Assembly: GCA_003427395.1 (NCBI GenBank)
Contig: BFEA01000128.1
Location: 2,532,831 to 2,591,601, forward strand
Length of the DNA: 58,771 bases
Direction of reading: 5' to 3'
From: Chara braunii
Lineage: Eukaryota > Streptophyta > Charophyceae > Charales > Characeae
Positions 37,075-48,539 of this stretch are shown one piece after another. Made by a program: the position numbers and the translations under genes. The notes below the pieces were generated by a model that had not been told where the DNA came from, searched no databases, and saw only the letters and a list, made by a program, of their open reading frames with translations. Each line of letters starts with the position of its first letter. Position 1 is the stretch's first letter.

Positions 37075-39469
37075 GAAGTGGTTTTCGCTACCGCGTCGCT
37101 CGGTTAGCGCAACATTGCGCTAGGCCTACTCGACGTTCGTCGCCCGCAGGGGCAACCATCACGACCCATCCAGCCATAGCTGTAAGGAGCACGTGCACAC
37201 ACATGGGCGCGTGCCTCGCCCATGATAGTACCACGCACGTGCGCGCGCACGCCTCGCGCGCGAGCCGATGGTAGCCGTGCTTGTTTCGAGACCCCGTGAA
37301 GAAATGCCATCAGCCATCGATGAAGAAGCATCGCCGAGTTCGCGAATTTCTTCTTGAAGTTTCTTCCTCCGCGCTTTGCCATCGTAGCCATTCGATCGCC
37401 AAGAAAGACCGGCCGAGAATCAGTTTTCCACTCGAGTGAGAGCTAAAATACTTCCGCCCCTCTTTCCCAACTCCCTACGAACCCACCCCGGTCCTTTCTC
37501 GTCCCCCTTATCCACAGCTCTCCCCCTCTTCCGTCCTCAAGTCCGGATTCACACCCTGAATCGATCGCGATCCATCCTTATCCTACCCCAGCCCAGCCCT
37601 GCTCCCCATACATCTCCTCTTCGATCCCCATCCCGATCCCTTCTCCACCCCACCACGCGCCCTCTCCTACACCAACTCCATCCTCTTCCCCGTCCCGTTC
37701 CCATTCCAGCTCGATTCCTCCCATTTTATCTCACAACCACAACACAATCCCGCCTCGCCACAACCCGACTCGCCTCGACCCCTATCCTTCAATCCCAATC
37801 TTGACCCCGCCCCCAACGCACGTTGACGCCCTCCCAATCCCGACCCCAACCCACCCCACTCGATCCCATTCCGAACTCCCACCCGATCCCGACTCTAATC
37901 CACCCCGTCCTTGTTCCCGACCCCAACCCACTCCAACCCGACCCCAATCTCAATCTACTTCGATTCCCACCCGATCCCGACCCAATCCCAATCCCACCCG
38001 ATCCTGATCCCCACCCACTTGGATTCCCACCCGCTCACCTCCCATTCCTCGACTCCCGATCCCGACTCACCTCAACTTCCACCCGATCCCATCTCTACCC
38101 CGACCCCTATCCACCTAGACTCCAACTCCGACCCTAGCCCACTTCGACTCTTACCCGACCCCAATCCTAACTCACTTCGAACCCCACCCGAACCCGACCC
38201 ACCTCGATCCTACCTCACCTCGACGCATTCCCACCCCCCCCTTGCCTCTCATCCCAGCCCACTTTCATCCCAACTCACCTCGACTCTTACCCGCTCTCAC
38301 CTCGCCCGCGATCCTGACTGCTTTGATCCCAACTCGCCTCGACTCCTACCCGCTTTCACTTCGCCTCCGATCTTGACCACTTCAATTCCTCCCGGTCTCG
38401 ATCTCAGCCCATCTCGACACTTAGCTGCCCCCATTTTGATTCCTATCCAATCCCGATCCCAACCCACCTCGCCTCCCACCCAATCCCAACCCCAACCCCT
38501 TTCGATTCCCATCCAGTCCCGATCCACTCCGATCCCAACCGCCCCCATTTCGCCACCGATCCCGATCCATTTTGATCCCCACTCTCCTCGACTCCCACCT
38601 GCCCCCATCTCTCCCCCGACCTCGGCTCATTCCGATCCCCCCCCCCCGGACCCCTATCCCGGCCCATTTTGTCTCCTTCCCGATCCCACGTTGACTCTCT
38701 CCCGATCTCACTCCCACCCGACCTCATTCCCAACCTACCCCAATCCCGAACCACGTCGAGCCCAACTCAGCTTGGACTTCTACCAACTCCCACATCACTC
38801 CCGATCTCGACCCACCTCGACTCCCGCTTGACTCCAACCCCATCCCACCCCCACGCCACGACCCCAGGACGTCCTCACCTGATCCAACCACGTCCTTGAC
38901 CCCAACCGGTCCCAGCGCGACCCAATCCACCTCTATCAAACAGGCTCTCTCGTCACGATCCCCCCTTGCCTTACTTCCTATCATCCATCCCCCTTCAACC
39001 CTACCCCTCTCTGCCCCCCTTCCCCTGAATCGATTCCAATTCAACTTACATCGCCCCGATCCCCTCCTGCCTACTCCATATCTCAACCCATCTTCCCCGA
39101 TCATCATCCAGATCTCACAACGACCTCGACCCCCACAACGACCCCGAGCCCCACCACACCCTCCCTGACCCGTTCGATCAGATCTTATCCCCAACCCCTG
39201 ACCTTACCTGCCCCCTCGCCCAATTTGATTCTTACCCCACTTATATCCACCTCCAATCGACCCCCTCAACCTAATCCCAACTGACCTGCTCTCGACCCCG
39301 CCCCGACCCACCCATTCTCTTCCCTGTCCCCCTCGACCCAAACTCAATCCCAATTCCCCTTTAGTCCCACCACGGTGCAATCGAAGCCACCCCTCGAGTC
39401 AGTCGGCCCACGGACTAGAACTTTTAATCTTGAAGTCAGCAAAGATCGAACACTAACGAAACAAGAGAA
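37075..39469 (+). other. 5' UTR of LINE B, extreme C/T-rich tandem-like region
   Basis: From about 37,440 to 39,400 the plus strand is composed of degenerate CCCGATCCCGACCC-type units with very little G. Its frames, such as 37,911-38,831, are open by composition only and encode TPTHSNPTPIS-like low-complexity sequence. Upstream (37,075-37,430) is a GC-rich block shared with LINE A. Confidence 0.75.
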
Positions 39470-42089
39470 ATGACCACCCCATCACCAACTACGATTCCCA
39501 CAGACCAGGAAATACCAGAAGACACTGTCAATGTCATTGACAACGAAGCTCTCAAATTCCTGATCAAGAAAACGAAAGTCCAAGGAACAGAATCCACGGG
39601 AAAACAGATAGTGGAGGGGAAGGAAGAAGAGATTGTCATATGGAAATATCCAGAAGAAAAGATCGCAGAGCTGGACGAGATGCACGAAAGACACTGAGTC
39701 GTTTTCAATTTCACGCGGCATGGGGCTGAACTCCAGCCAGCAGAGAAGAGGAAGTGGATAATCGAAACAATAAAAAAAAAGTCAGAACTCAAACAGATTG
39801 GAAACTCGTTCACACTGCAGAATTTAGGCTGTAACAACATTATGGTGATCTTCGTCCACGAAAGTCACGCACGTACAGCGGCCGAGATGCAATCCAAAAA
39901 TTGTCATGGGTCGGCATGCACTATCATCAAATGGAAGAAGTTGTCAGCACAAAGGCAGAACCCAGTTTTTGCAGTCTCTTACAAACAGACTCTACTGAAG
40001 GAGAAATTTTGGGTCCAATTCGACAACATTCAACCTGGTTTTCACGGTTTACTGGTTGACAGACTCGAAAGACAGTACACTGCAAATGAACTCCTCAAAT
40101 GGGTTTTGTCGACGCCGGAATTCCTGGCCCCTCACTGCGGATCCATGACAGCGATCCTGAATGTTCAAACAGAATGGTGGAGGTAAGGATTTCGACCATA
40201 ACCTCACCGATCTGTTTTCGCTGCAGGGAACGAGGACACTTGGGAACTGACCCCTCCTGCCCCAAATTCCCAAAGTAAGCAAAGGAAAGAAAGCTATTGC
40301 CGAACATGCTGGTGGAAGTGGAGGATGTGCCTGACATCTGGTATATAGCCGACTCTGGGTACGACGGATGGGTTTTTTATGATAATCTAGACGAACCGGA
40401 CTGGATTTGGCACTTTGCAGATCAGACACCGTCTGTCAGGAAACCAGACATCTTCCCCCAATCAATGCTAACCCTCTTACGGACTCGCGTGTGATCAGGG
40501 AAGAAAAGGCCGGGGAAGATATGTTGTGGGATCTTGACACCATAAAAGAACAAATCGAGCAAGAATACAGCAAAAACCCGACAACTTTCAGAGAAGCCTT
40601 GAAGCAAGCTGAACTCCGCACTTACATGACAAGAGACAGATCCCAAATGGATAACAAACGATCATTGCACAGTGCTGGTAACCTCACCGGAAAGGGAAAG
40701 GACCAGAAGAAGAGAAAGGCAGAGGAAACGGGAGAAGGCAAGGAAGCACAAATGGGAAAAATCAAGAAAGGGAATGACACAATAAGGGAAGATTTGACGG
40801 GAGACGAAGCAGACAAGGAATCAGAAGGCAAGAGCAATCCAACAGAGGCTACCTTGGAAGAAGATGATTAATCCAGACGCTCCTTAGTCTGGCTCAGAGA
40901 ATATGTGGAAAAGGCCAAGAGAGAAAGAGAGCATGTCTTGGACATCCGTGTAGCCTGCCTGAAACATGCAGAAAGGTCCTAGGTGAATGGAAAGAAAGGC
41001 ACTGTTGCGGGGATCAGCAAGTCCTCTAACCAATACGAAATGCTCAGAAAAGAAAAGGTAGAAGAATTTTCCGAATACACGGCCTTTAGATATGCAGAGA
41101 AGAAGAGGGCAAGAGATCAAGGGACAGAGGACAAGGACAAAACCATTCCCACAACAAAAGATGAGTTTCAAGATTTGAGACCCAAGACAAGGAAGGTAGG
41201 CAAAAAACAGAAAAGGAAAGAGTCGAACAAGGAGCAGACAGAAATGGAGGAAGAATCAGAACGAACTCTCCTGGAGAAGGAAGCGGCAATAGTGCTATTA
41301 CAGATAGAGAAGCTGAAGAAGTGGAACAAATAATATACCCCTGAATTCACCACTATCACGCAGATAGCAAGGGGTCAAGCTCCAATGGTGGTTGAGTCCG
41401 CCAAAGCAGCCAGGAAAACCCTGAGGAACATCTGGCCGCTCATTGCAGCTAGATATGTGGCCAAGACACGTGAGTGGCAGATTGCCACATATGTATCCTT
41501 CAAAATCCCTCATTTCGTAGAAGGGGCAAATGTGATCAAGGAGCTCAAGAGGCAGGTAACAATAGAAAACCCACTGGGATTGTATGAGACGGTTGCAATG
41601 GAGGAAAGCCAGATGGACATATGCACACAAGAGGATGCAGAGGGCACACAGAAGAATGCTGGGGAGACAAACAGGACCTCTCCAAGGGCCTTCTCACCTC
41701 TAATCGCCAAAATGCCAAAATCAACTGTAAATTCAGGAATGTTTTGGAAATCCTGGAGGACGGTAGCCGAGGTCCCATACGGTATCCTGACAGATATAGG
41801 CATGTTGGTAGAACTGATGGCTACAGCAATCGCACATATCATCTCGACGAGGTTACTAGAGGGAGATGAAGATCTGGAAGCAAGAGCTTATTTTACTGAC
41901 GGCGAGAGGTTCTACAGAAGTGAAGCTTCTGATGATGAGTACTGGGAGGGTGACGATGAAAAAGAAAGGCTCGATCTGTTCTCCGAATCGGAGAAAGATG
42001 TCAGTGGGAAGGAGGGGCCGACTGGATCTGACACCCCAGGAAACGAGCTACCTTCCCTTTCGGATGATAGCGGACTGAAGGTCTATTAG
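39470..42089 (+). pseudogene. LINE B ORF1
   Basis: Starts MTTPSPTTIP. The conserved block VIDNEALKFLIKKTKVQG and the piece LQNLGCNNIMVIF are uninterrupted, showing the empty site for the LINE A insertion. A zinc-knuckle-like CFRCRERGHLGTDPSC lies near 40,215-40,260 in a shifted frame. Stops or shifts lie near 39,697, 40,186, 40,871 and 41,333. The C-terminal segment (41,385-42,089) contains AFSPLIAKMPKS and an acidic end. Confidence 0.82.
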
Positions 42090-42188
42090 GAAACGACCGT
42101 CGAGGATGGGAGTGTGGAGCCACCCCCACCCCCCACATAAACACCCCTTTACCTTTCAACTCCCTAAACCGATGCAACCACCACAACC

Positions 42189-44781
42189 ATGGAAAGTTAC
42201 AGGCTGAAAGCCAACACGGTGGGGGGTCGTGTCGATTGGGGAACTCAAGGACTGGTTATCAGGAGCTGGAACGTCAATGGGCTTGGAAACATAATAGATA
42301 GGGAAGAGAAGTTGAACGATATCATAACAGGATTGTCAGTTGCCAACAGGAAACTAGCGGATATTGTGTTGCTACAAGAAACTCGCCTCACCTTCTCGTT
42401 GGAGCACAACAGAATCCGATCTTTCCTAGCAAGGAAGTTGGGAGGTTTGAAAGACGAAATATGGTCAGCAGACCCCGCCTTTAGTACCAAAGGAACTGCA
42501 ATTCTAATCCCCAAATCTTCTCATCTATATGCAGCAGGTATAGTCATTGACAAAAGAGCGGATCTGAATGAAGGTAGATGGTGTCTTTTCCACCTTAACA
42601 CTAATCAATGCTTACGCTCCTAACTCTTCGTCAGAAAGATCAACCTTCCTGTTAAACCTCAGAAACCTGATCCCACCAACGACCCCTTGTATCTTGCAAG
42701 GCGATTGGAATGCCACTATGGATCCGGTCACAGACCGTATATCTCGACCGTCCAACACTCCTAGTCCAACAGAGGCACTACCTATCCAAGAGTTAATGCT
42801 AGATCACAACCTGGTCGATTCATTTAGAACCCTACACCCAGTCAAGAGAGCATTCACGCTGGTCAAGAAAAAACATGCTCACCACACCGCCTTCTCATGA
42901 ATAGATTACCTCCTGGTGTCAGAAACACTGATGGGGGCAGTAAAGGAAGCAGAGATCTTACCCCTGGCCGCATACTCAGGGCTGGATCACAAGCCAATTG
43001 AGTTGGTAGTGTGCTTTGATCAAGTAGTCAAAAAGGGGGCCAGTTTCTATAAACTCGACAATGCACTTTTACTCAGCCATACCTTTCAAAAGGAAATACA
43101 TGACTGTTGGGCAGAACAAAGAGCAGCTCGGCTAAACATGGAAACCCGGTGGGACTGGTTTCAAAAGAGTTACTCCACTCTCTCGTTAGAAGTGGCCAGA
43201 ATCTCCAGGAAACTTGCCTCTAAGAGAAAACAAAGGAGACAAACTTTGGAAATCGTACTGCAAGTATCTGAAACCAACTTGATTGACAACCCCTCCTCAC
43301 CACTCTACAATGAGATCTTTGAGAAGACACAAGAGGAATTGGCAATGTGGAAATGGTGGGATTTAAAAGGGCTACAAATAAGAGCCAAAATGTGCGAATA
43401 TGAACTTAGCGACTCAATGACTAAGCAATTCTTTGCCCGAATCAAGGCTAACTCAAGAGCTAATATGATTGAAAGCCTCAGAGAGTCTGAGAACGGACAG
43501 TGAAGGAATGCTAGAAATAGCCAAGGATTTTTACAAGAACCTCTACCGTCTAAAACCCCCACACCAATTGCACCCAACAAAAGAAGCAAGGAGAAAAATG
43601 CTCAAATATTTGGAGAAGACGATAACAACTGAACAGGCAAAGGAGCTAGACAAACCTATCACAACCGAGGAATTGCACCAAGCCCTAACATGAATGAATA
43701 ATGACAAGACACCAGGGATAGATGGATTAACGAAAGAATTATGGGAGAAATTCTGGCCCCTTCTGCGATTGGATTTATTCAACTATTATAACGATTGCTG
43801 GTTCAGAGGGGGACTAGGGAACTTACTCAGCAGCAGCGTGGTCACTCTACTGTACAAAAAGGGCGATAAGGCAAACATTAGAAACTATAGACCAATCTCT
43901 CTGCTAACACTCCCATACAAAATTCTAGCAAAAACCCTTTCCAATCGGATCTCCAAAATAACAAATAAGTGTTTTCATATCGACAAGACAGGTTTCATCC
44001 CGGGTCGATACATTAGGGAAAGAAGAATAAACACAACTATACTTTTCTTTGATTTTGAAAAAGCCTATGATCAAGTGAATTGGGACTTCATGGAAGCATG
44101 TATCGAGAAAATGGGCGTAGGTCCGAACTTCAGGAAATGGGCTCGCATACTTTACAGAGATGCAGTCGGCTGTGTCCAAGTTAATGGATTGTTATCAGAT
44201 TATTACCCAATATCCCGCTCAGTCCGACAAGGAGACCCATTCGCCCCATCGATATTCCTGTTTGTAATGGAGGCCATCGCATCCTTTCTGCGCAAGGACC
44301 CTTCGATCCACAGACTCCCTGTTCTCAACGCAGGTTCGGCTCATCGGATAGATTTCCCGACAACTATCTTGTTTGCAGATGACCTAACCGTGCTTATCAG
44401 AGCTTTAGACTCATCCTTTAGGACTTTGGCTAAGGCAATGGAAGCTTTCAAATTGGCCTCCGAAATGAAGATTAACTGGGGGAAAACAATAGGTTGGTGG
44501 CTATCAGATGAGGAACCCCTCCAACTGCAAGGGGAGGAAGCAACCATGACTTGGGAAATGCCAGAAGTACCCACCCGATACCTGGGTATACTTATGACAA
44601 GAGAGGGCCTGGCACCCCAAATGGGTCAAAACATATTAACCAAACAAATCAACAAAATAGGGAAGTGGGGTAATGTCTTCACGTCCCTCATTGGTAGAGC
44701 CCTGGTCATAAACACATCGGTCTTCTCAATGGTGTGGTACATAGCATCTATATGGACAGTTCCGGATAGCTCTATCAAGAA
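42189..44781 (+). pseudogene. LINE B ORF2, endonuclease and RT part
   Basis: The endonuclease has RSWNVNGLGN, LLQETRLTF and an intact GDWNAT box, but a small deletion near 42,600 shifts the frame and a TGA breaks FS*IDY at 42,900. RT carries NDKTPGIDGLTKELW, NYRPISLLTLPYKIL, FFDFEKAYDQVNW and LFADDLTVLI (about 44,380). Compared with LINE A, about 15 codons are missing after FIPGRYI. The frame leaves LINE sequence at 44,781 and enters LTR sequence by the inversion. Confidence 0.88.
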
Positions 44782-45130
44782 CACCGCACGTGTGTGCCTG
44801 GGTGGTTGGGCATGCCTAACCAATTCGGTCCCAGGCCACTGTCTGGGTGCGCAGACACTTTGGCCGAGTGTGAAGCTATCGGGAACTCGGTCCCACGGGG
44901 CAGGCGGTCGGCAGCGAGCCCGCGAATTTCCGCCGGGCTACACACTTGGCATTCAGGCACTTGCGTGAGAGTGCGGCAGCGCTGCTTGAGTGTGCGCTAA
45001 CACCGGGCGTGTAGAAGAAGGGCGCAGCAAGCAGGCAGCGCCATAGCTGAGCCCCCATAGCCGTGCTCAAGCTTGGAAGGTCAGCGGGGTTAGGTGGTGT
45101 TCTTCATGTGAGGGGAAATGTGGGTGAAGA

Positions 45131-45222
<92 letters not shown>

Positions 45223-45540
45223 GGATGAGGATGTGAGGGCGCTCACCTGGTCTTGGCGATGGTCCGCAAAATCGACATGTGCATGTACTTCGGTTGCTGC
45301 TGCGGATCTCAACAAGTTGCTTGTTATTTTGTTGCTATTAGGGTAGTTGTAGGATAGTAGTCTGGGTGCTGAGCGCCAGTAGAAGGAAGAGCTACGATTG
45401 CAATGTTGGTGGTAGCGAGTATATGGTTTCGTTGACAATTGAGTTCGATGCTTTGGTTCGCCTTCGGTGTAATATCAGTGCAATTCTGCTTTCTGGACAG
45501 CGTTTGACTGTCTGGCTTTCCATGTGATTTGCAATCTCGA
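44782..45540 (+). repeat. inverted fragment of the element B 5' LTR
   Basis: The reverse complement of this stretch matches 19,280-20,430 in order, including a single (GA)n array at 45,135-45,218. Its orientation is opposite to the other LTR copies because it lies in the inverted segment. Confidence 0.85.
45135..45218. repeat. (GA)n microsatellite in LTR fragment
   Basis: About 84 bp of GA units, the counterpart of the (TC)n arrays at 19,597-20,034. Confidence 0.95.
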
Positions 45541-47884
45541 TTTTTTTTTTTTTTTTTTTCTTTTTCTTGAACAGAACCTCCTGGTTCTGGCTCCTACCAT
45601 TCTGGGGAGCGACAGTCCGGTTCCTATTCCCCCGGCAAGTCAATACGTAATACATTGGAAACTCACGCACGCTCCTCCCCATTATGGCTGGGAGGCCCGA
45701 GTGGACGGCATTGATTACTTCCCTGCGGAAGGATATACCCCCTCTCACCCCTGCATAAGTTAGCCTGCGCTGCTTTTTTCTAGTTGGCTCTTGCTAGTCT
45801 GATTCGCCTCAGTCCTGCTCCTCTCAGCTATACTGCTGTGGGGTCGGTGTGCTGTGCTAGAGAGAATTGAGGAATTTGCAGACTTCTTAAAAACCTGGGA
45901 CGTTTGTTGTCCCTCGTCCCCTGTCCAGGATTGGTTGGTCTTTAGGCACCTCTTTACAGTTCGCTGGCATCCTTCCTCATTCCACCTTGGGTAATGTGCT
46001 GTTTTCTCTTTCAGTAAATCATGAACCGCTTACATTCCTCTCTGAACCTTCTCTCCGATACTGCAGCCATCAATCTCTCTTGAGGCAGTTTTGGTCAGAG
46101 TGTGTTTTGCCTGTCCACCGCTGTTTGTTGCTGGTAACCCCTCCCTGAACTTGAGAGTTGTGCCAATCTTTCCAACAGATGCGGTCTTCTCTTAGGTCCG
46201 CCACTTTACCATTTACCAGCCAAGTTCTGCTGAAGCTCAGTCTCGCCTTCCTTTGTTGGTCATCATCCTCTGTCCACGATTGTTTGGTCCTCCGCCATCT
46301 GCAGAGGATTTTAGCTTGCATCATCGTTCTGGTCTCAGTCCAAACTTTTTCGCGTGAGTTGGCCACTCCTTCAATCGTCCTGCTGCATCTTTCCTTCCAT
46401 ATGATCCACAACGTCACCTTCCTTACGATTCCAAACCAAATCCTTTCTGCCTTCTGGAACTTCTCGGCAATGTTAGTCAGGAGGAGAAGTTGGATGGGTT
46501 GTTCAGGGAAGGGGGTCAGGAATAGGGAGTCCCATAGTGCTGAGGCTCTTGCCCAATAGTCAGTCGCCTCCCTACAGTGTATTAGGCAGTGTATTATATC
46601 TTCTACCGCTGTTTCTGTGCAGACCGTACACTGATCGGAACTGTTGGGGTCTGAACCTTTTCGTCTGATGTGTAGCCATTGATTTACTGGTAATGCCGCG
46701 TACGTGATTAGCCATTGAAGACTTCTGATTTTGATTGGTCTGATGGACTTGAACTTCTTCCACTGAATCTGAGTGAGTTTGTCTGCCTCCTGCCTAGCAG
46801 AGTCTGCCATCTTTTCTTGATGATGGGGTCAGGGTCTTTGGTTTTGAGTAGCAATTTGTATCCCAGTTTGACTGTATACTCGTGAATTGGGATTTTGGAC
46901 TTGATATTCTTGGTTTTATCAGGTACCCATGCCCACTCAGCTGGGTCAAACTCCAAGTTGTGAATCGCTGTGTCAGGTCTGAAGATTGATTTTGGCCAGG
47001 AACCAAGGACTCTCACCTTTCTAAGTAGGAAGAAGTCTAAGGCTTCTGACTCTATTCCACTGTTGACAATGGTTGGCATGCTGGTAGCGGACCAGGAAAC
47101 CGGAAAGGAGAAGAAGGTGGCCTTAGTGGGCGAGTTTTGTTGCATGTGAGAGAACTGGAAGGCTCTGAAAGGAATCGTTTCTTGTACCAGAAGCCCCCAC
47201 TCTCCTGGTTTCCAAGGTGCAGCTCCAGTCAATATGGCCTTCCATTCTTGTGGGATGAGGTTACGGATCTATTGGAGATTAGGCCCTCGTTTATGACATC
47301 CTTTCAGTTGGGAGCTAATCTCTTGTTCCGTCTTCCATTCTTTTTTTTCCTCATCCCACAGGTGGGCGACTTTCCATACACCATTTTTGACCCAGGAGAG
47401 CCATCTGTGTTCCAGGGGAAAGGGGTTGTCGTTCTCGTTGGTTATCCATTGATTCCCGAAGAGTGGCTGGCTGAGTACTTCGTCCTTGGATCTAGGTCTA
47501 ATAGATTTGTTAGGCATTATTCTTCTCCAAATTCGGAGTAGCGCTGACCAGTATGGAGTAGGAGGTCTGTAACCCTCTAGTCCTTCATCCCCCCTTCGAT
47601 TTCTTCGCCCTGTAGTCATGACCCATTCCTTGTTCATTACCCAAAACTGCCCTGACATGTCCTCTGGAGAAGGTGCCGGGGCCAAGGCTCTGATACTGTC
47701 CAAGGCTAGTTTATTCCATGCAGAGTCGGGATTCATCAAAAGTTTAATAATCCATTTGGTCTGTAGGGCTTTTGTCTCTCTTCCAGGGTCTATAATTCCT
47801 AGACCTCCCTTCTGCGGACTTCTCATGACATAATGCCAGGCAATCTTGGGTATGCCATTTTCTTTGTTAGGATCTCCTGACCAG
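45541..47884 (-). mobile_element. inverted 3' part of LINE B
   Basis: The poly(A) end is the T run starting at 45,541, followed by the family tail (GGGGAGCGACAGTCCGG...CCCCCGGCAAG), 3' UTR and the last part of ORF2. It begins at the point where the plus-strand part breaks off (44,781), so the two make one LINE. Confidence 0.85.
46070..47884 (-). pseudogene. LINE B ORF2 C-terminal part (thumb and zf-RVT)
   Basis: Minus-strand frames: a piece with KIAWHYVMRSPQKGGLGIID and SAWNKLALDSIRALAP (48,015-47,269, where the first codons are LTR sequence), then 47,232-46,708 (LLRKVRVLGSWPKSIF), then 46,810-46,070 with the zinc-binding region (CTVCTETAVEDIIHCLIHC) and TLWIIWKERCSRTIEG. It is more intact here than in LINE A, with two frame shifts. 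It belongs to the ORF2 part at 42,189-44,781. Confidence 0.85.
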
Positions 47885-48097
47885 CTGGAAGAGCTTGGAA
47901 GGCTCAAAATATTTCTGATTCTCACGAGCATGGTGGATGTAACCAACTGGCGTGTGGCAACTGTCTGGCGCCCACCAAGATTTGCAAACATTGATGAATT
48001 CAGGGCTCTTTGCAATTCAGGGGCCCGCCTTCACTCAGGGCAGGCACGCCCTTTCTGGGGGGGACTTATGCAGGTATGCCGAGGGGTGAAATCCTCA
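47885..48097 (-). repeat. outer fragment of the element B 5' LTR
   Basis: It matches 20,465-20,655 (GGAAGGCTC, ATATTTCTGATTCTCAC, GTAACCAACTGG, GCAACTGTCTGGCGCCCACC) and ends with the LTR edge GGTGAAATCCTCA. Confidence 0.88.
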
Positions 48098-48227
48098 CAC
48101 AACCAGGAAAAAAGGGGAAAAAAAAAGACCAGTTGTCCACCGAAGCACCGAAGGCTAGTCACACGTAAAACCCAACAACTCGGGTAGCCAACGCAGCCCA
48201 TGCTGCAGGGAGGTCAAACAAACGGTA

Positions 48228-48467
48228 CAAAGCACTATTTTACAGAAAAGAGCTGCTAACCCGGTACCAAGCCGTATTTACAAGGGAAGAGGGTAGAGCA
48301 GGCAGCAGCATTTATGAAAAGAACAACTGCAAGCAAAGTACAACAATACAAGGCACTATTTTACAGGTAAGGGCTACTAACCCACTGCCATATCATATTC
48401 ACAAGGAAAAGGGCAAAGCAAGCAACAGCAATTACAAAAAGAGCAACTTGCAAGCAGGGCACTACAA
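48228..48467. repeat. two-copy tandem repeat, 120-bp unit
   Basis: The unit begins ACAARGCACTATTTTACAG at 48,228 and again at 48,348. Copies are diverged (roughly 80% alike by eye). The rest of 48,098-48,540 holds A-rich sequence and nothing else I recognise. Confidence 0.8.
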
Positions 48468-48539
48468 TCAGTACGAGACAAGGCACCAAAAGAAAAGGGA
48501 GGGGCTCACACAACGAAACTAGTAACACAAAGCTCAGTT

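Larger units (their letters stand above)
37052..44781 (+). mobile_element. L1-type LINE B, 5' part
   Basis: It starts right after the LINE A poly(A), with the family start block near 37,100. It runs through the 5' UTR, ORF1 and about 60% of ORF2, then stops abruptly after PDSSIK at 44,781. The missing 3' part is at 47,884-45,541 in opposite orientation, with about ten codons lost at the break. Confidence 0.85.
19275..48097 (-). mobile_element. Ty3/gypsy LTR retrotransposon B with nested LINEs
   Basis: A decayed minus-strand element. The 3' LTR is 19,275-20,655, pol 20,697 to about 24,110, gag to about 25,120, and the primer site just before 25,882. The upstream LTR starts TGCAACG at 25,882 and is interrupted by LINE A and LINE B. 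Its remaining parts are 44,782-45,540 (inverted) and 47,885-48,097, ending at the same AAATCCTCA edge as the 3' LTR. The element thus spans about 29 kb, of which about 21 kb is inserted LINE sequence. No target duplication could be confirmed because the left LTR edge is lost. Confidence 0.75.

Noticed and set aside
37911-38831. 306-codon proline/threonine/serine-rich frame
   Set aside because: Open only because the LINE 5' UTR has almost no G or TAA/TAG/TGA-forming sequence; the translation is repetitive and matches nothing.
44782-47884. Twin priming as explanation for the inverted LINE half
   Set aside because: Twin priming inverts the 5' part of the LINE only; here the inverted block also contains LTR sequence that completes the outer LTR fragment.
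48228-48467. CRISPR-like or satellite array
   Set aside because: Only two diverged 120-bp units, no spacers; an ordinary tandem duplication.
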